Shown: in pieces, positions 8,221-14,745 of the stretch
How positions within the stretch are numbered: position 1 is the first letter of the stretch
Layout of the letters: every line of letters starts with the position of its first letter
From: Spirochaetota bacterium
Lineage (GTDB): Bacteria; Spirochaetota; Leptospiria; Turneriellales; Turneriellaceae
Reading direction: 5' to 3'
NCBI GenBank assembly: GCA_018240245.1
Contig: JAFEGD010000021.1
Span: forward strand, 1 to 47,231
Length of the DNA stretch: 47,231 nucleotides
Made by a program: the position numbers and the translations under genes
Notes under the pieces: model-generated
Told to the model about the DNA's origin: nothing
Database searches by the model: none
The model's input: only the letters and a program-made list of their open reading frames with translations

Positions 8221-9006
8221 TTAGTTCAGCTTGTCGTCGTCGAGAAGTTCTTTACTATCGTTTTTCTCTTTGGCTTTCTCATAGCCCGCGCCTTTGTCTT
8301 CGCCGGTCTTCGTTTCGCCGCCGTTACCGGTGCCGCCGATCATGAGCGCTTCTTCGAGCGAGATCGGGCTATTCTTGTCGGGCAAAACAAAATTCGGGTC
8401 GCGCAAAAACTTGAGAACCGTCACGACTTTCTCGCGCTGCGGGTCGTTGTGCGCCTCGTCGACAAAGCGCTGCCAATAATCGATTGTTTTCTGCTTATTG
8501 CGTTCGAGGCTTAAGTACACAAACCCCGTGTGGAACAGCGCCGTTTTCATCGCGTCGTCGGCTTCGTATGCTTTCAAAAATGCCGAAATCGCTGCTTTCG
8601 ATTTTTTTAACTTTGTATACGTCTGCCCTAAACGAAAATAATCGAGCGCTTTGTTTTCGTTGAGTTCTACCGCGCGTAAAAGATGGCTTACGGCCTTCTC
8701 GTATTGCCCTTGCAAATAATAGACATCGCCTAAAAGCGAATTTGCGCGCCCGTTCTCGGGTTCGTCGTCGACGATTTTACGCAGCAGCGCCGCCGCGGTT
8801 TCGTATTTTTTCGAGAAGAATAATCTTTCTGCACGCTTGAGCGCAGCGCTCTTGGGCGTGGTCGTCTCTGTGTGTTTGCGCGGTGCTGCTGTTTCGGCTG
8901 CCGTAGGTGCTGTCAGCTTTTCGGGGGGATTAACTTCGCTGCTACTTTGGGCGGCGAGGGAGTAGACTGCAACCACGGAGAACACGACGAGCACGGTGCG
9001 GTTCAT
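8221..9006 (-). CDS. TPR-repeat exported protein
   Basis: The protein starts with a signal peptide, 'MNRTVLVVFSVVAVYSLAAQ', which decides for the ATG at 9006; the frame is open to a TTG at 9045, but that would place 13 residues derived from repetitive intergenic DNA ahead of the signal. After a low-complexity linker come tetratricopeptide repeats at about residues 65-190, e.g. 'YYLQGQYEKAVSHLLRAVEL' and 'FRLGQTYTKLKKSKAAISAFL'. The C-terminal tail is rich in Gly, Lys and Asp. It is probably a periplasmic scaffold. It sits between flgJ and the PilZ gene and may be cotranscribed with them. Confidence 0.78.
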   Translation of the reverse strand: MNRTVLVVFSVVAVYSLAAQSSSEVNPPEKLTAPTAAETAAPRKHTETTTPKSAALKRAERLFFSKKYETAAALLRKIVDDEPENGRANSLLGDVYYLQGQYEKAVSHLLRAVELNENKALDYFRLGQTYTKLKKSKAAISAFLKAYEADDAMKTALFHTGFVYLSLERNKQKTIDYWQRFVDEAHNDPQREKVVTVLKFLRDPNFVLPDKNSPISLEEALMIGGTGNGGETKTGEDKGAGYEKAKEKNDSKELLDDDKLN

Positions 9007-9084
9007 ACTAATTCTCTGTACTCTCTGCGTGCTCTGTTGTTTCAATGCGTCGCCTTTCGCCGTGTGCGCCGTGGTTATTTTATG
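9007..9084 (-). repeat. Purine-rich intergenic element with about 9-base periodicity
   Basis: Read on the minus strand, this gap contains CCACGGCGCACACGGCG and then three consecutive related 9-mers (AACAGAGCA, CGCAGAGAG, TACAGAGAA). The CACGG/CAGAG nine-base pattern resembles a repeat I have seen between genes in unrelated bacteria, but that resemblance is from memory. Confidence 0.4.
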
Positions 9085-9519
9085 CTATGGCGCGCCCCGC
9101 TGCATTTGCGTATAAATCTGCTCGGCCAGACCCAACGTCGCGCCTTGCGTGAGCTTATTGACGCGCTCGGTCAAGAGCATGTCTTGAAAAATATCTTCGG
9201 CCGACCCGCCGTGCAAAATATCGTTCTTGCCCATGTTCTTACGCATCTCGCGAAACATTTTTTCGAGAAAAAAATTCTCGAACTGCCGCGCCGCCTCGAA
9301 CATTTTCTGCCGCTCGGGGTTCTCGCCGATATGCGCGACGATTTGCTCGCGCTGCGGTGTGCGGCTGAACGCCTCGGACGAAATTTTGCCTTCGAGGTTC
9401 TTGGGCACAAGGTCGTTGAGCATCTGTTGAAACGAAACTTTTGATTCTTTGTCGGCTTTACCGACGCGCGGCGTGTCGCGTTGGGGCAGCAGCAACGGTG
9501 ATAATGCGTTTATTTCCAT
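9085..9519 (-). CDS. flgJ: FlgJ-type rod-binding (rod cap) protein
   Basis: At 144 residues this is only the N-terminal rod-binding domain of FlgJ, without the C-terminal peptidoglycan hydrolase found in enterobacteria; such single-domain forms are usual in spirochaetes and many other phyla. The core is 'AARQFENFFLEKMFREMRKNM' split across one helix, then 'GGSAEDIFQDMLLTERVNKLTQG'. It caps the growing flagellar rod in the periplasm. It follows flgI in the operon, separated by a hairpin repeat at 9529-9564. Confidence 0.88.
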   Translation of the reverse strand: MEINALSPLLLPQRDTPRVGKADKESKVSFQQMLNDLVPKNLEGKISSEAFSRTPQREQIVAHIGENPERQKMFEAARQFENFFLEKMFREMRKNMGKNDILHGGSAEDIFQDMLLTERVNKLTQGATLGLAEQIYTQMQRGAP

Positions 9520-9528
9520 ATTTTATTG

Positions 9529-9564
9529 TTTTGTAGAGACGCGGTAAACCGCGTTTCTACAAAA
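9529..9564. repeat. Palindromic repeat between flgI and flgJ
   Basis: Arms TTTTGTAGAGACGCGGT and ACCGCGTTTCTACAAAA pair with a single mismatch around a two-base centre. It overlaps the flgI stop (9557-9559). The arm core TTTGTA(G/T)AGACGC recurs in the hairpin at 14706-14743, so this is a repeat family rather than a chance terminator. Confidence 0.75.
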
Positions 9565-10651
9565 CGCTTAACTCCCCGTGCAGCGCACCGGCGGCATGAA
9601 TCGCTTTGATGACGTCGATAATCTCTGCCGAGGTCAGCCCAAGCTTATTTAAGTTATCCACCAATTCTTTTACGGTCGCGCCTTCTTTAAGTTCGGCATT
9701 CGCGGGCGATTTTTCTTCGCCGTACGTGTACGCCTTCTTATTCGAGACTTCGACCTGCATGCCGTTGTGCGTCACCATCACATTCGAGATCGCAACGTTG
9801 CCGCCCGCGACAATCGTGCCTGTGCGCGTGTCGAGTACAACGCGGGTGCGCTCGGGAACATCGACCTTAACCTGTAAGATCTTGCTCAAATAATCGACGT
9901 GATCGCTCGTGTAGGGAATCGACAGCGCAATCGTGCCATCGGACGCAAGCGACGCCGTGTTCGGAAATTTTTTATTGATCGCGGCAACGGTGTTGCGCGC
10001 GGTCATAAAATCGAAATTGTGCAGCGAGAGGCGCGACGCTTTGGTTTTCTTCGCGTCGTCGATTATCACCGTCGGCTGCGAGACGCCTTTCTCGATAATC
10101 GCTCCGCCCGGTATGTGCGCGGAGTTATGGCGTTCTTGGTCGAGGCGATCGTTCGGCGGTATGCGGCGATTGTATACAGAAAAATTATAGAGCTGCAAAT
10201 TATTGTTCTCGGTCGGGCGCGGCAACGGTGCCGCAATCGGGCCTTGCGCGACGGCATAAATTTGCCCGTCGGCGGCGGTGAGCGCGGTCTGCAAGAGCAT
10301 GCCGCCGTTCAGCGCGCGCGCGTCGCCGATCGACGACACCCAAACATCGATGGGGTCCCCCGGGCGCGCGTGCGTCGGTAAAATCGCCGTCACCATCACG
10401 GCGGCAATATTCTTTGCTTGCAAAGTCTTTTCGCCGAGGTCAATCCCCCGGTTGTAGAGATTTTTTTTGAGCGTCTCAACCGCAAGCTCGGAGCGCGAAT
10501 CGCCGCTACCCTTGAGGCCGATGACGACGCCATAGCCCGAAACCTGGTTCTCGCGGTGCCACGAAATACGCGCGATGTCGCGCACGGTTAAGTTCAGCGC
10601 GGCGACGCTATGCGCCGCAGCGCTGAATAAAATTGCGAGCGCGAGTTTCAC
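9557..10651 (-). CDS. flgI: Flagellar P-ring protein FlgI
   Basis: FlgI forms the periplasmic P-ring, the bushing around the rod. The protein (364 residues) has a signal peptide ('MKLALAILFSAAAHSVAA'), then 'QVSGYGVVIGLKGSGDS' (family 'N.L.GyGLVvGL.GTGD'), 'TAILPTHARPGDPIDVWVSSIGDARALNGGMLL', split over adjacent strands, and near the end 'ERTRVVLDTRTGTIVAGGNV'. Length and motif order are those of the family. The start is a GTG that overlaps the flgH stop (GTGA). Confidence 0.96.
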   Translation of the reverse strand: MKLALAILFSAAAHSVAALNLTVRDIARISWHRENQVSGYGVVIGLKGSGDSRSELAVETLKKNLYNRGIDLGEKTLQAKNIAAVMVTAILPTHARPGDPIDVWVSSIGDARALNGGMLLQTALTAADGQIYAVAQGPIAAPLPRPTENNNLQLYNFSVYNRRIPPNDRLDQERHNSAHIPGGAIIEKGVSQPTVIIDDAKKTKASRLSLHNFDFMTARNTVAAINKKFPNTASLASDGTIALSIPYTSDHVDYLSKILQVKVDVPERTRVVLDTRTGTIVAGGNVAISNVMVTHNGMQVEVSNKKAYTYGEEKSPANAELKEGATVKELVDNLNKLGLTSAEIIDVIKAIHAAGALHGELSVL

Positions 10652-11295
10652 TGGTTTAATCCCCCCAGAATCTGCTTCATGTGTTCGATGAGCAGCTCTT
10701 TGCGCAACTGGTCGCTAAACTCGGTCATTGTCGGCTTCGAGTTCGGGTCGGTGCCCGCAGGCGGCTTGAGGTCGAGCTTTTGGTCTTTCGGGAAAGGCGG
10801 TTCGGATTGAATCTGCAAACTCAGATTGCCGACGAAGCGCGATTCGATGGTGCCTTTGCCGATGCGGCGCGGGTCGACAATGCCGGTGAGGCGAATATTC
10901 ACGGGCTTGCCGTCGATGTTGAGACTCTTCTGCGCGGTCACGGGGTAGTTGCCGTCGGCTTGTTTTGCGCCCAAAATTCCCGTGAGATGAAAACGGTAAC
11001 TGTCGCGCGTCTTGTTGTTGGCGTTCGAACTTTTACTGCGCGACTTGCTCTGCTGCGAAGTCGTTAAGAACGGAATATTTTTCGTGTCGGGCACGAGCTT
11101 CATTTCGAATTGCTGCGAACTTTTCCATTGGCCGTCGCTGACGATGTTGAAGCTTTCGTTGACTTCGATCGCGACAATTTCGCCCTCGCGTGGGGGAGCG
11201 ACATACGGGTTCTGGTCGCGCCAGAGAGATTCTTGCGCATTGATGGCGGCTGACGCGCCCAGCAATGCGCAAGCGAATACAAATGCGCGCGTCAC
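10648..11295 (-). CDS. flgH: Flagellar L-ring protein FlgH
   Basis: FlgH forms the outer-membrane L-ring. The N-terminus is a signal peptide ending 'ASAAINAQ'; no clear lipobox cysteine is visible, unlike enterobacterial FlgH, which is a lipoprotein. Core motifs: 'SLWRDQNPYVAPPREGEIVAIEVNE', split across the start of the mature protein, 'LTGILGAKQADGNYPVTAQKSLNIDG' and 'RLTGIVDPRRIGKGTIES' (family 'G.VRP.DI...NTV.S'). It overlaps flgI and flgA by four bases each, so translation is coupled. Confidence 0.93.
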   Translation of the reverse strand: MTRAFVFACALLGASAAINAQESLWRDQNPYVAPPREGEIVAIEVNESFNIVSDGQWKSSQQFEMKLVPDTKNIPFLTTSQQSKSRSKSSNANNKTRDSYRFHLTGILGAKQADGNYPVTAQKSLNIDGKPVNIRLTGIVDPRRIGKGTIESRFVGNLSLQIQSEPPFPKDQKLDLKPPAGTDPNSKPTMTEFSDQLRKELLIEHMKQILGGLNQ

Positions 11296-11846
11296 TGTAC
11301 CAACTCCGCTATCGAATTCGAGACAAGTTTTGCTCTGAGCGTGCGGCGTGTGCCGTGTGGGCGCACCTCGACCGTCTCGCCGGCGAATGCGTCGGCCAAG
11401 GTATTTGCCTCGCGCGCGATTTGCATGTGTCTGCTTTTTACGACGAGTTGTACGGTCGAGCCGCGACGAATGCGGGTGCTGCGGTTCTGTGCACTGCTGG
11501 CGTCGCTCGGCAATTGCAGCGATGTCGCTTTCACAATCGCCACCGGGCCGCCTAAAATTTTGTCGGGCATGATGCCCGCCGCCCAGGCGTGCAGCTCGAT
11601 GTCTTTTGCGCTCAGCGTCGAGCGCGCACCCTTAAATTCGATGCGGCAGTATTGCTGCATTTTTTCTGCGTCGCGTGGAGCGAGGTTGTGCGAGGCGACA
11701 AGGTCTGCCAAACAGACGGATGGTTTTCCGGTTTCAAATTTTTTTTTCAAATTTATTTCGGTTGCCGATTTTGCGTAAAGGGTAGATACAACAAATATCG
11801 CACCGAGGGTGCGATATTTGTTAAAATAATGGTTCCATATCGCCAA
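11292..11846 (-). CDS. flgA: FlgA, P-ring assembly chaperone (SAF domain)
   Basis: FlgA helps FlgI assemble in the periplasm. This 184-residue protein has a signal peptide ('KYRTLGAIFVVSTLYAKS'), a divergent middle, and a C-terminal SAF-type domain with 'RIRRGSTVQLVVKSRHMQI' and 'ADAFAGETVEVRP' (family 'i..G..V.l......v...G.A...g..Gd.I.V'). Remarkably, bases 11790-11822, which encode the signal-peptide core, are a perfect 15-3-15 inverted repeat (see separate entry). The start is the ATG 14 bases after flgG; nothing downstream of the palindrome would leave a signal peptide. Confidence 0.88.
   Translation of the reverse strand: MAIWNHYFNKYRTLGAIFVVSTLYAKSATEINLKKKFETGKPSVCLADLVASHNLAPRDAEKMQQYCRIEFKGARSTLSAKDIELHAWAAGIMPDKILGGPVAIVKATSLQLPSDASSAQNRSTRIRRGSTVQLVVKSRHMQIAREANTLADAFAGETVEVRPHGTRRTLRAKLVSNSIAELVQ
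11790..11822. repeat. Perfect 15-bp inverted repeat inside the flgA signal-peptide coding region
   Basis: Arms AACAAATATCGCACC and GGTGCGATATTTGTT flank the 3-base loop GAG with no mismatch. In frame, it encodes part of the FlgA signal peptide. It looks like the gene-end palindromes elsewhere in the window, but here it is translated. Confidence 0.85.
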
Positions 11847-11860
11847 TCAATCCGCCTTGA

Positions 11861-12661
11861 TTACCCGCGTTTTAATTGTATTGCCGTCGACAGCATGCTG
11901 TCGGATGTCTGGATCGATTTAGAATTCGCCTCGTACGCGCGCTGTGCGACGATCATGTTGACCATTTCTTCGGCGAGGTTGACGTTCGACATTTCGAGAA
12001 AGCCTTGCATGATCGAACCGAAACCGCCGAGGCCCGGTGTGCCCGGAATCTCTGCGCCCGAGGCGGGCGATTCTTTGAAAAGATTTTTGCCGATCGCTTT
12101 GAGTCCCGCCGGGTTGACGAAACGATAGAGTTCGATTTGGCCGATCGGCTTCGGAATTTGGTCGTCGCCGATTTGGATGCGCGCCTCACCCTGCTCGTTG
12201 ATCGTCAGCGTTTCGATGAGGCCGTCTTGCGGAATCACAAGCGGCGGCTCTAACGTATAACCGTCGGAAGTCAAAACTTGGCGGCGCGAGTCGATTTTGA
12301 AATCGCCGTTGCGCTGGTAGCCGAACGTGCCGTCGGGCATAAGAATTTTGAAAAAGCCGACGTCGCTCGAAATCGCCATGTCGAGCTTATGCCCCGTCGA
12401 TTGCAGCGATCCCATTTGAAAAAGTTTTTGCGTCGCGGCGGGGCGCACGCCGACACCGACGTTGACGCCGACCGGAATTTCAGAAACCGCGGTCGACGGC
12501 GTGCCCGCCAAGACTTGGTGTTGATAGAGCAGATCTTCAAAATCGACGCGATTCTTCTTATAACCGGTCGTATTGACGTTCGAGAGGTTGTGCGAAATCG
12601 TATCCATGTGAAACTGCTGCGCAATCATTCCCGTAGCAGATGTCCAAAGCGAGCGTACCAT
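11861..12661 (-). CDS. flgG: Flagellar distal rod protein FlgG
   Basis: FlgG builds the distal rod. The internal ATG at 12659-12661 was chosen because family members start 'MxRSLWTAATGM'; here it reads 'MVRSLWTSATGMIAQQ', and the 17 upstream residues are foreign. 'NLSNVNTTGYKKNRVDFEDLL' is the N-terminal rod-protein signature (broken here after 'NTTGYKK'). 'FFKILMPDGTFGYQRNGDF' and the C-terminal 'SNVNLAEEMVNMIVAQRAYEANSKSI' complete the flagellar rod/hook family pattern. It is first in the operon flgG-flgA-flgH-flgI-flgJ; no flgF precedes it. Confidence 0.96.
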   Translation of the reverse strand: MVRSLWTSATGMIAQQFHMDTISHNLSNVNTTGYKKNRVDFEDLLYQHQVLAGTPSTAVSEIPVGVNVGVGVRPAATQKLFQMGSLQSTGHKLDMAISSDVGFFKILMPDGTFGYQRNGDFKIDSRRQVLTSDGYTLEPPLVIPQDGLIETLTINEQGEARIQIGDDQIPKPIGQIELYRFVNPAGLKAIGKNLFKESPASGAEIPGTPGLGGFGSIMQGFLEMSNVNLAEEMVNMIVAQRAYEANSKSIQTSDSMLSTAIQLKRG

Positions 12662-12725
12662 GTCCGATTTTCGGCGGTTTGGGGCAAAAGGGGGAGTGAT
12701 TTTTGGGGGCAAATTTCGATTTCTC

Positions 12726-12753
12726 TTTACAAATTGGTACAGACGGCTATAAT
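12726..12753 (+). promoter_or_regulatory. Sigma70-type promoter of the DUF1566 lipoprotein gene
   Basis: -35 TTTACA (12726-12731), 16-base spacer, -10 TATAAT (12748-12753). Transcription would begin near 12760, about 27 bases before the ATG at 12787. Confidence 0.65.
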
Positions 12754-12786
12754 AGAGTCGTGCTAGCAGTCAAGCAGTGGCGTAAA

Positions 12787-13908
12787 ATGTGTTCTCTGCA
12801 TTTTCAACATCGTCACCATGTTTTCTTAATGCTGGCTTTATCGTTTGTGCTCTCGGCCTGTACTTCGTGGGGACATTTTTGGCAGGTCGAAACAGATTCA
12901 TCGGGTAATGTTGTCGGGCAGATACAACTTCGCTTCGCCGATACCGGACAGACGACTTGCTATAACGATTCAACGTCTCAGGGCTGTGGTGATACACCCG
13001 CTGGTTGGCCATCGCAAGATGCCGATTTTGTGAACATACCTACTGCACGGTCTTTTACGGGCCCGACACTGGTTGGTGCGAACGATTATATCACCACGGA
13101 CAATGTCACAGGCTTAGTGTGGAAATCGTGTAGCGAAGGTTTATCGGACCCGGCGTGCGCGACGGGCACTGCGAGCACGTTCACCCTCTCGCCCGACACG
13201 GCGACACCACAGTGTCTATCGCTCAACGCTGCAAATGGCGGTTTAGGTTATGCAGGGCGCACCAATTGGCGCTTGCCGACTGTCGATGAGCTACAGACGC
13301 TCGCGAATTACTCGGGACTCAACCCCGCGATCGATGCGGCATATTTTCCCGCCACTGCGTCGAACTTTTATTGGTCGTCGTCGATATTTGTCATAGCTCC
13401 CAGCAACGCATGGAGTGTCAGTTTTTTTAACGGTAGCGTGTACAACGAGCCACAGACGAACACCTACCCTGTTCGCTGTGTGGCCAGTATACAAACCACG
13501 CGCGGGATATTTATCGACAATAGCGATGGGACTGTAACTGATTCGATAAATAATCTTACTTGGCAACAATGCAGCGCTGGGCTTGGCGGGGCTAATTGTG
13601 CGACCGGCACTGCCCAGACGTCAACTTGGCAGACAGCATTGCAATATTGCAAAAATCTTGTCTTTTCTGGCCGCACTTGGCGTCTACCGAGCATCAGTGA
13701 ACTTAAAAGTATTTGCGATGTGACGCGAAAAAATTTGGCGATTAACACGACATATTTTCCCGGAACAATCGCCAACCATTATTGGTCATCGTCAACGAAC
13801 GTGTCTACATCCGCCAACGCTTGGTATGTCAACTTTACCGATAGTGGTGGTAACCATGGGGTTAAAACAGCTACTAAAAATTATCGCTGCGTCGCTACCG
13901 GCTCCTGA
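12787..13908 (+). CDS. DUF1566 (Lcl-type) surface lipoprotein with two repeats
   Basis: This 373-residue lipoprotein starts 'MCSLHFQHRHHVFLMLALS' and has the lipobox 'VLSAC', then TSWGHFW. I chose the ATG at 12787 because a strong promoter ends at 12753, which excludes the earlier in-frame starts. The mature protein contains two DUF1566/Lcl modules (about residues 90-235 and 240-373), each with 'GLVWKSC' or 'LTWQQC', 'WRLPTVDEL' or 'WRLPSISEL', 'YWSSS' and a final 'RCVA'. Such domains occur in adhesin-like surface proteins. The post-cysteine motif SWG-x-FW is shared with the unrelated lipoprotein at 21666-23066. Codon use is more relaxed and AT-richer than in the neighbours. Confidence 0.85.
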   Translation: MCSLHFQHRHHVFLMLALSFVLSACTSWGHFWQVETDSSGNVVGQIQLRFADTGQTTCYNDSTSQGCGDTPAGWPSQDADFVNIPTARSFTGPTLVGANDYITTDNVTGLVWKSCSEGLSDPACATGTASTFTLSPDTATPQCLSLNAANGGLGYAGRTNWRLPTVDELQTLANYSGLNPAIDAAYFPATASNFYWSSSIFVIAPSNAWSVSFFNGSVYNEPQTNTYPVRCVASIQTTRGIFIDNSDGTVTDSINNLTWQQCSAGLGGANCATGTAQTSTWQTALQYCKNLVFSGRTWRLPSISELKSICDVTRKNLAINTTYFPGTIANHYWSSSTNVSTSANAWYVNFTDSGGNHGVKTATKNYRCVATGS

Positions 13909-13919
13909 GCTTGCTCGCC

Positions 13920-13951
13920 CTTACCCTTCGATTTCGCTCAGGGCGGGTAAG
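13920..13951. repeat. Hairpin with REP-like loop after the DUF1566 gene
   Basis: CTTACCC (13920-13926) and GGGTAAG (13945-13951) are inverted repeats around an 18-base loop that contains TTCGATTTCGCTCAGGG. That loop word resembles a palindromic intergenic repeat seen in many bacteria (from memory). It may also end transcription of the lipoprotein gene. Confidence 0.4.
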
Positions 13952-14045
13952 CCCACATCTGTTGCTGGCTTGCCCGCGACCATCACGCCGCCGCTGGTGT
14001 TCGTGACGCCGTGAGAGAGTCTGCATCGTAACTAAGGCGACGCAC

Positions 14046-14204
14046 GTGCTAAGAAATAAGACGATCGCAGTCTTGGGCTCGTTAATTATCGGTACGAGCT
14101 TTGCGCTCTTGGCGAGTTATAAAGAAGTGCGATGGCCAAAATATCCAGATGGAAAAATGCTTGATAACCACGTCGCTTTCCCTATACTTCCGTATGAGCG
14201 TTAA
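14046..14204 (+). CDS. Possible small membrane protein (52 aa)
   Basis: A GTG-started ORF with a good ribosome-binding site (AAGG eight bases upstream). The product begins 'VLRNKTIAVLGSLIIGTSFA' with one clear hydrophobic helix (about residues 6-23), followed by a short polar tail ending 'FPILPYER'. It overlaps the antitoxin start by 11 bases and contains the antitoxin promoter. It could be a real small protein, a remnant, or chance; I do not recognise it. Confidence 0.3.
   Translation: MLRNKTIAVLGSLIIGTSFALLASYKEVRWPKYPDGKMLDNHVAFPILPYER
14161..14188 (+). promoter_or_regulatory. Promoter of the toxin-antitoxin pair
   Basis: -35 TTGATA (14161-14166), 16-base spacer, -10 TATACT (14183-14188). 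The antitoxin ATG is at 14194, five bases after the -10, so the message is predicted to be leaderless. Confidence 0.5.
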
Positions 14205-14388
14205 GGAACTGTTACGCACCGAAATAGAGAGCGCTCCCGATGTCTTAGTGCAAGAAGTATACGACTTCTTTACTTTTCTCAAAAATAAAGAACAAGGTAC
14301 GCAAAGAGCAGACTTAATTGTTGCTGAAAGTGCATTGCGCAAAGATTGGTTATCTCCAGAAGAGGATGCAGCGTGGCGCGATTTATAA
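14194..14388 (+). CDS. Antitoxin of a PemK/MazF-type module
   Basis: This 64-residue acidic protein begins 'MSVKELLRTEIESAPDVLVQ' and ends 'WLSPEEDAAWRDL'. The first half resembles DUF2281-type antitoxin N-termini ('...L.eei...P....eevldFi.fL'), and the tail 'S.EE...W.dL' is typical of the toxin-wrapping segment. It overlaps the toxin gene by 16 bases. I chose the ATG at 14194; an open frame upstream (from 14101) adds residues outside the domain. AT-richness compared with the flanks suggests acquisition by transfer. Confidence 0.75.
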   Translation: MSVKELLRTEIESAPDVLVQEVYDFFTFLKNKEQGTQRADLIVAESALRKDWLSPEEDAAWRDL

Positions 14389-14705
14389 AGGGCGACGTTG
14401 TCGTGTTACCATTCCCATTTTCAGATTTAACTAACCAGAAAAAACGGCCAGCATTGGTGATACAGCCTGTAGCAAATGATGATCTGATTCTATGCCAGAT
14501 AACGAGTCGGTATAAACAAGACGGTTATTCGATTGAGCTTGATGGGGAAGATTTTTTTGAGGGTGCATTACCATTACAGAGCTTTGTGCGACCTAATCGC
14601 CTTTTTACGGCAGACGAAAATATTATTTTGCATAAGGTTGGCAGATTGAAGACGGAAAAAATTATTCAAATTATAGAAATATTAGTAAAAATTTTGCGTA
14701 AATAA
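14373..14705 (+). CDS. PemK/MazF-family endoribonuclease toxin
   Basis: This 110-residue protein would cut RNA and is neutralised by the preceding antitoxin. It opens 'ARFIKGDVVVLPFPFSDLTN' and continues with 'KKRPALVI', the MazF/PemK signature (G-D-V-V-..-PF-P-f-sD...KKRPALV). 'ILCQITSR' supplies the conserved Ser/Thr strand and 'QSFVRPNRLFTADE' the C-terminal motif. The start is the GTG at 14373, giving the standard N-terminus; an ATG at 14346 would add nine odd residues within the antitoxin gene. A strong hairpin follows the stop immediately. Confidence 0.88.
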   Translation: MARFIKGDVVVLPFPFSDLTNQKKRPALVIQPVANDDLILCQITSRYKQDGYSIELDGEDFFEGALPLQSFVRPNRLFTADENIILHKVGRLKTEKIIQIIEILVKILRK

Positions 14706-14743
14706 AATTTGTATAGACGCAAGACTTTGCGTCTATACAAATT
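14706..14743. terminator. Bidirectional hairpin between toxin and BBP2 porin genes
   Basis: A perfect 17-base inverted repeat, AATTTGTATAGACGCAA and its complement, around GACT. It begins at the base after the toxin stop and ends two bases before the stop of the converging barrel gene. Its arm core TTTGTA(G/T)AGACGC is shared with 9529-9564, so it is also a repeat-family member. Confidence 0.8.
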
Positions 14744-14745
14744 CT

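Noticed and set aside
12662..12720. Sigma28-like -10 (GCCGAAAA) upstream of flgG
   Set aside because: No TAAA-type -35 at the right distance; the match is too weak to call a promoter.
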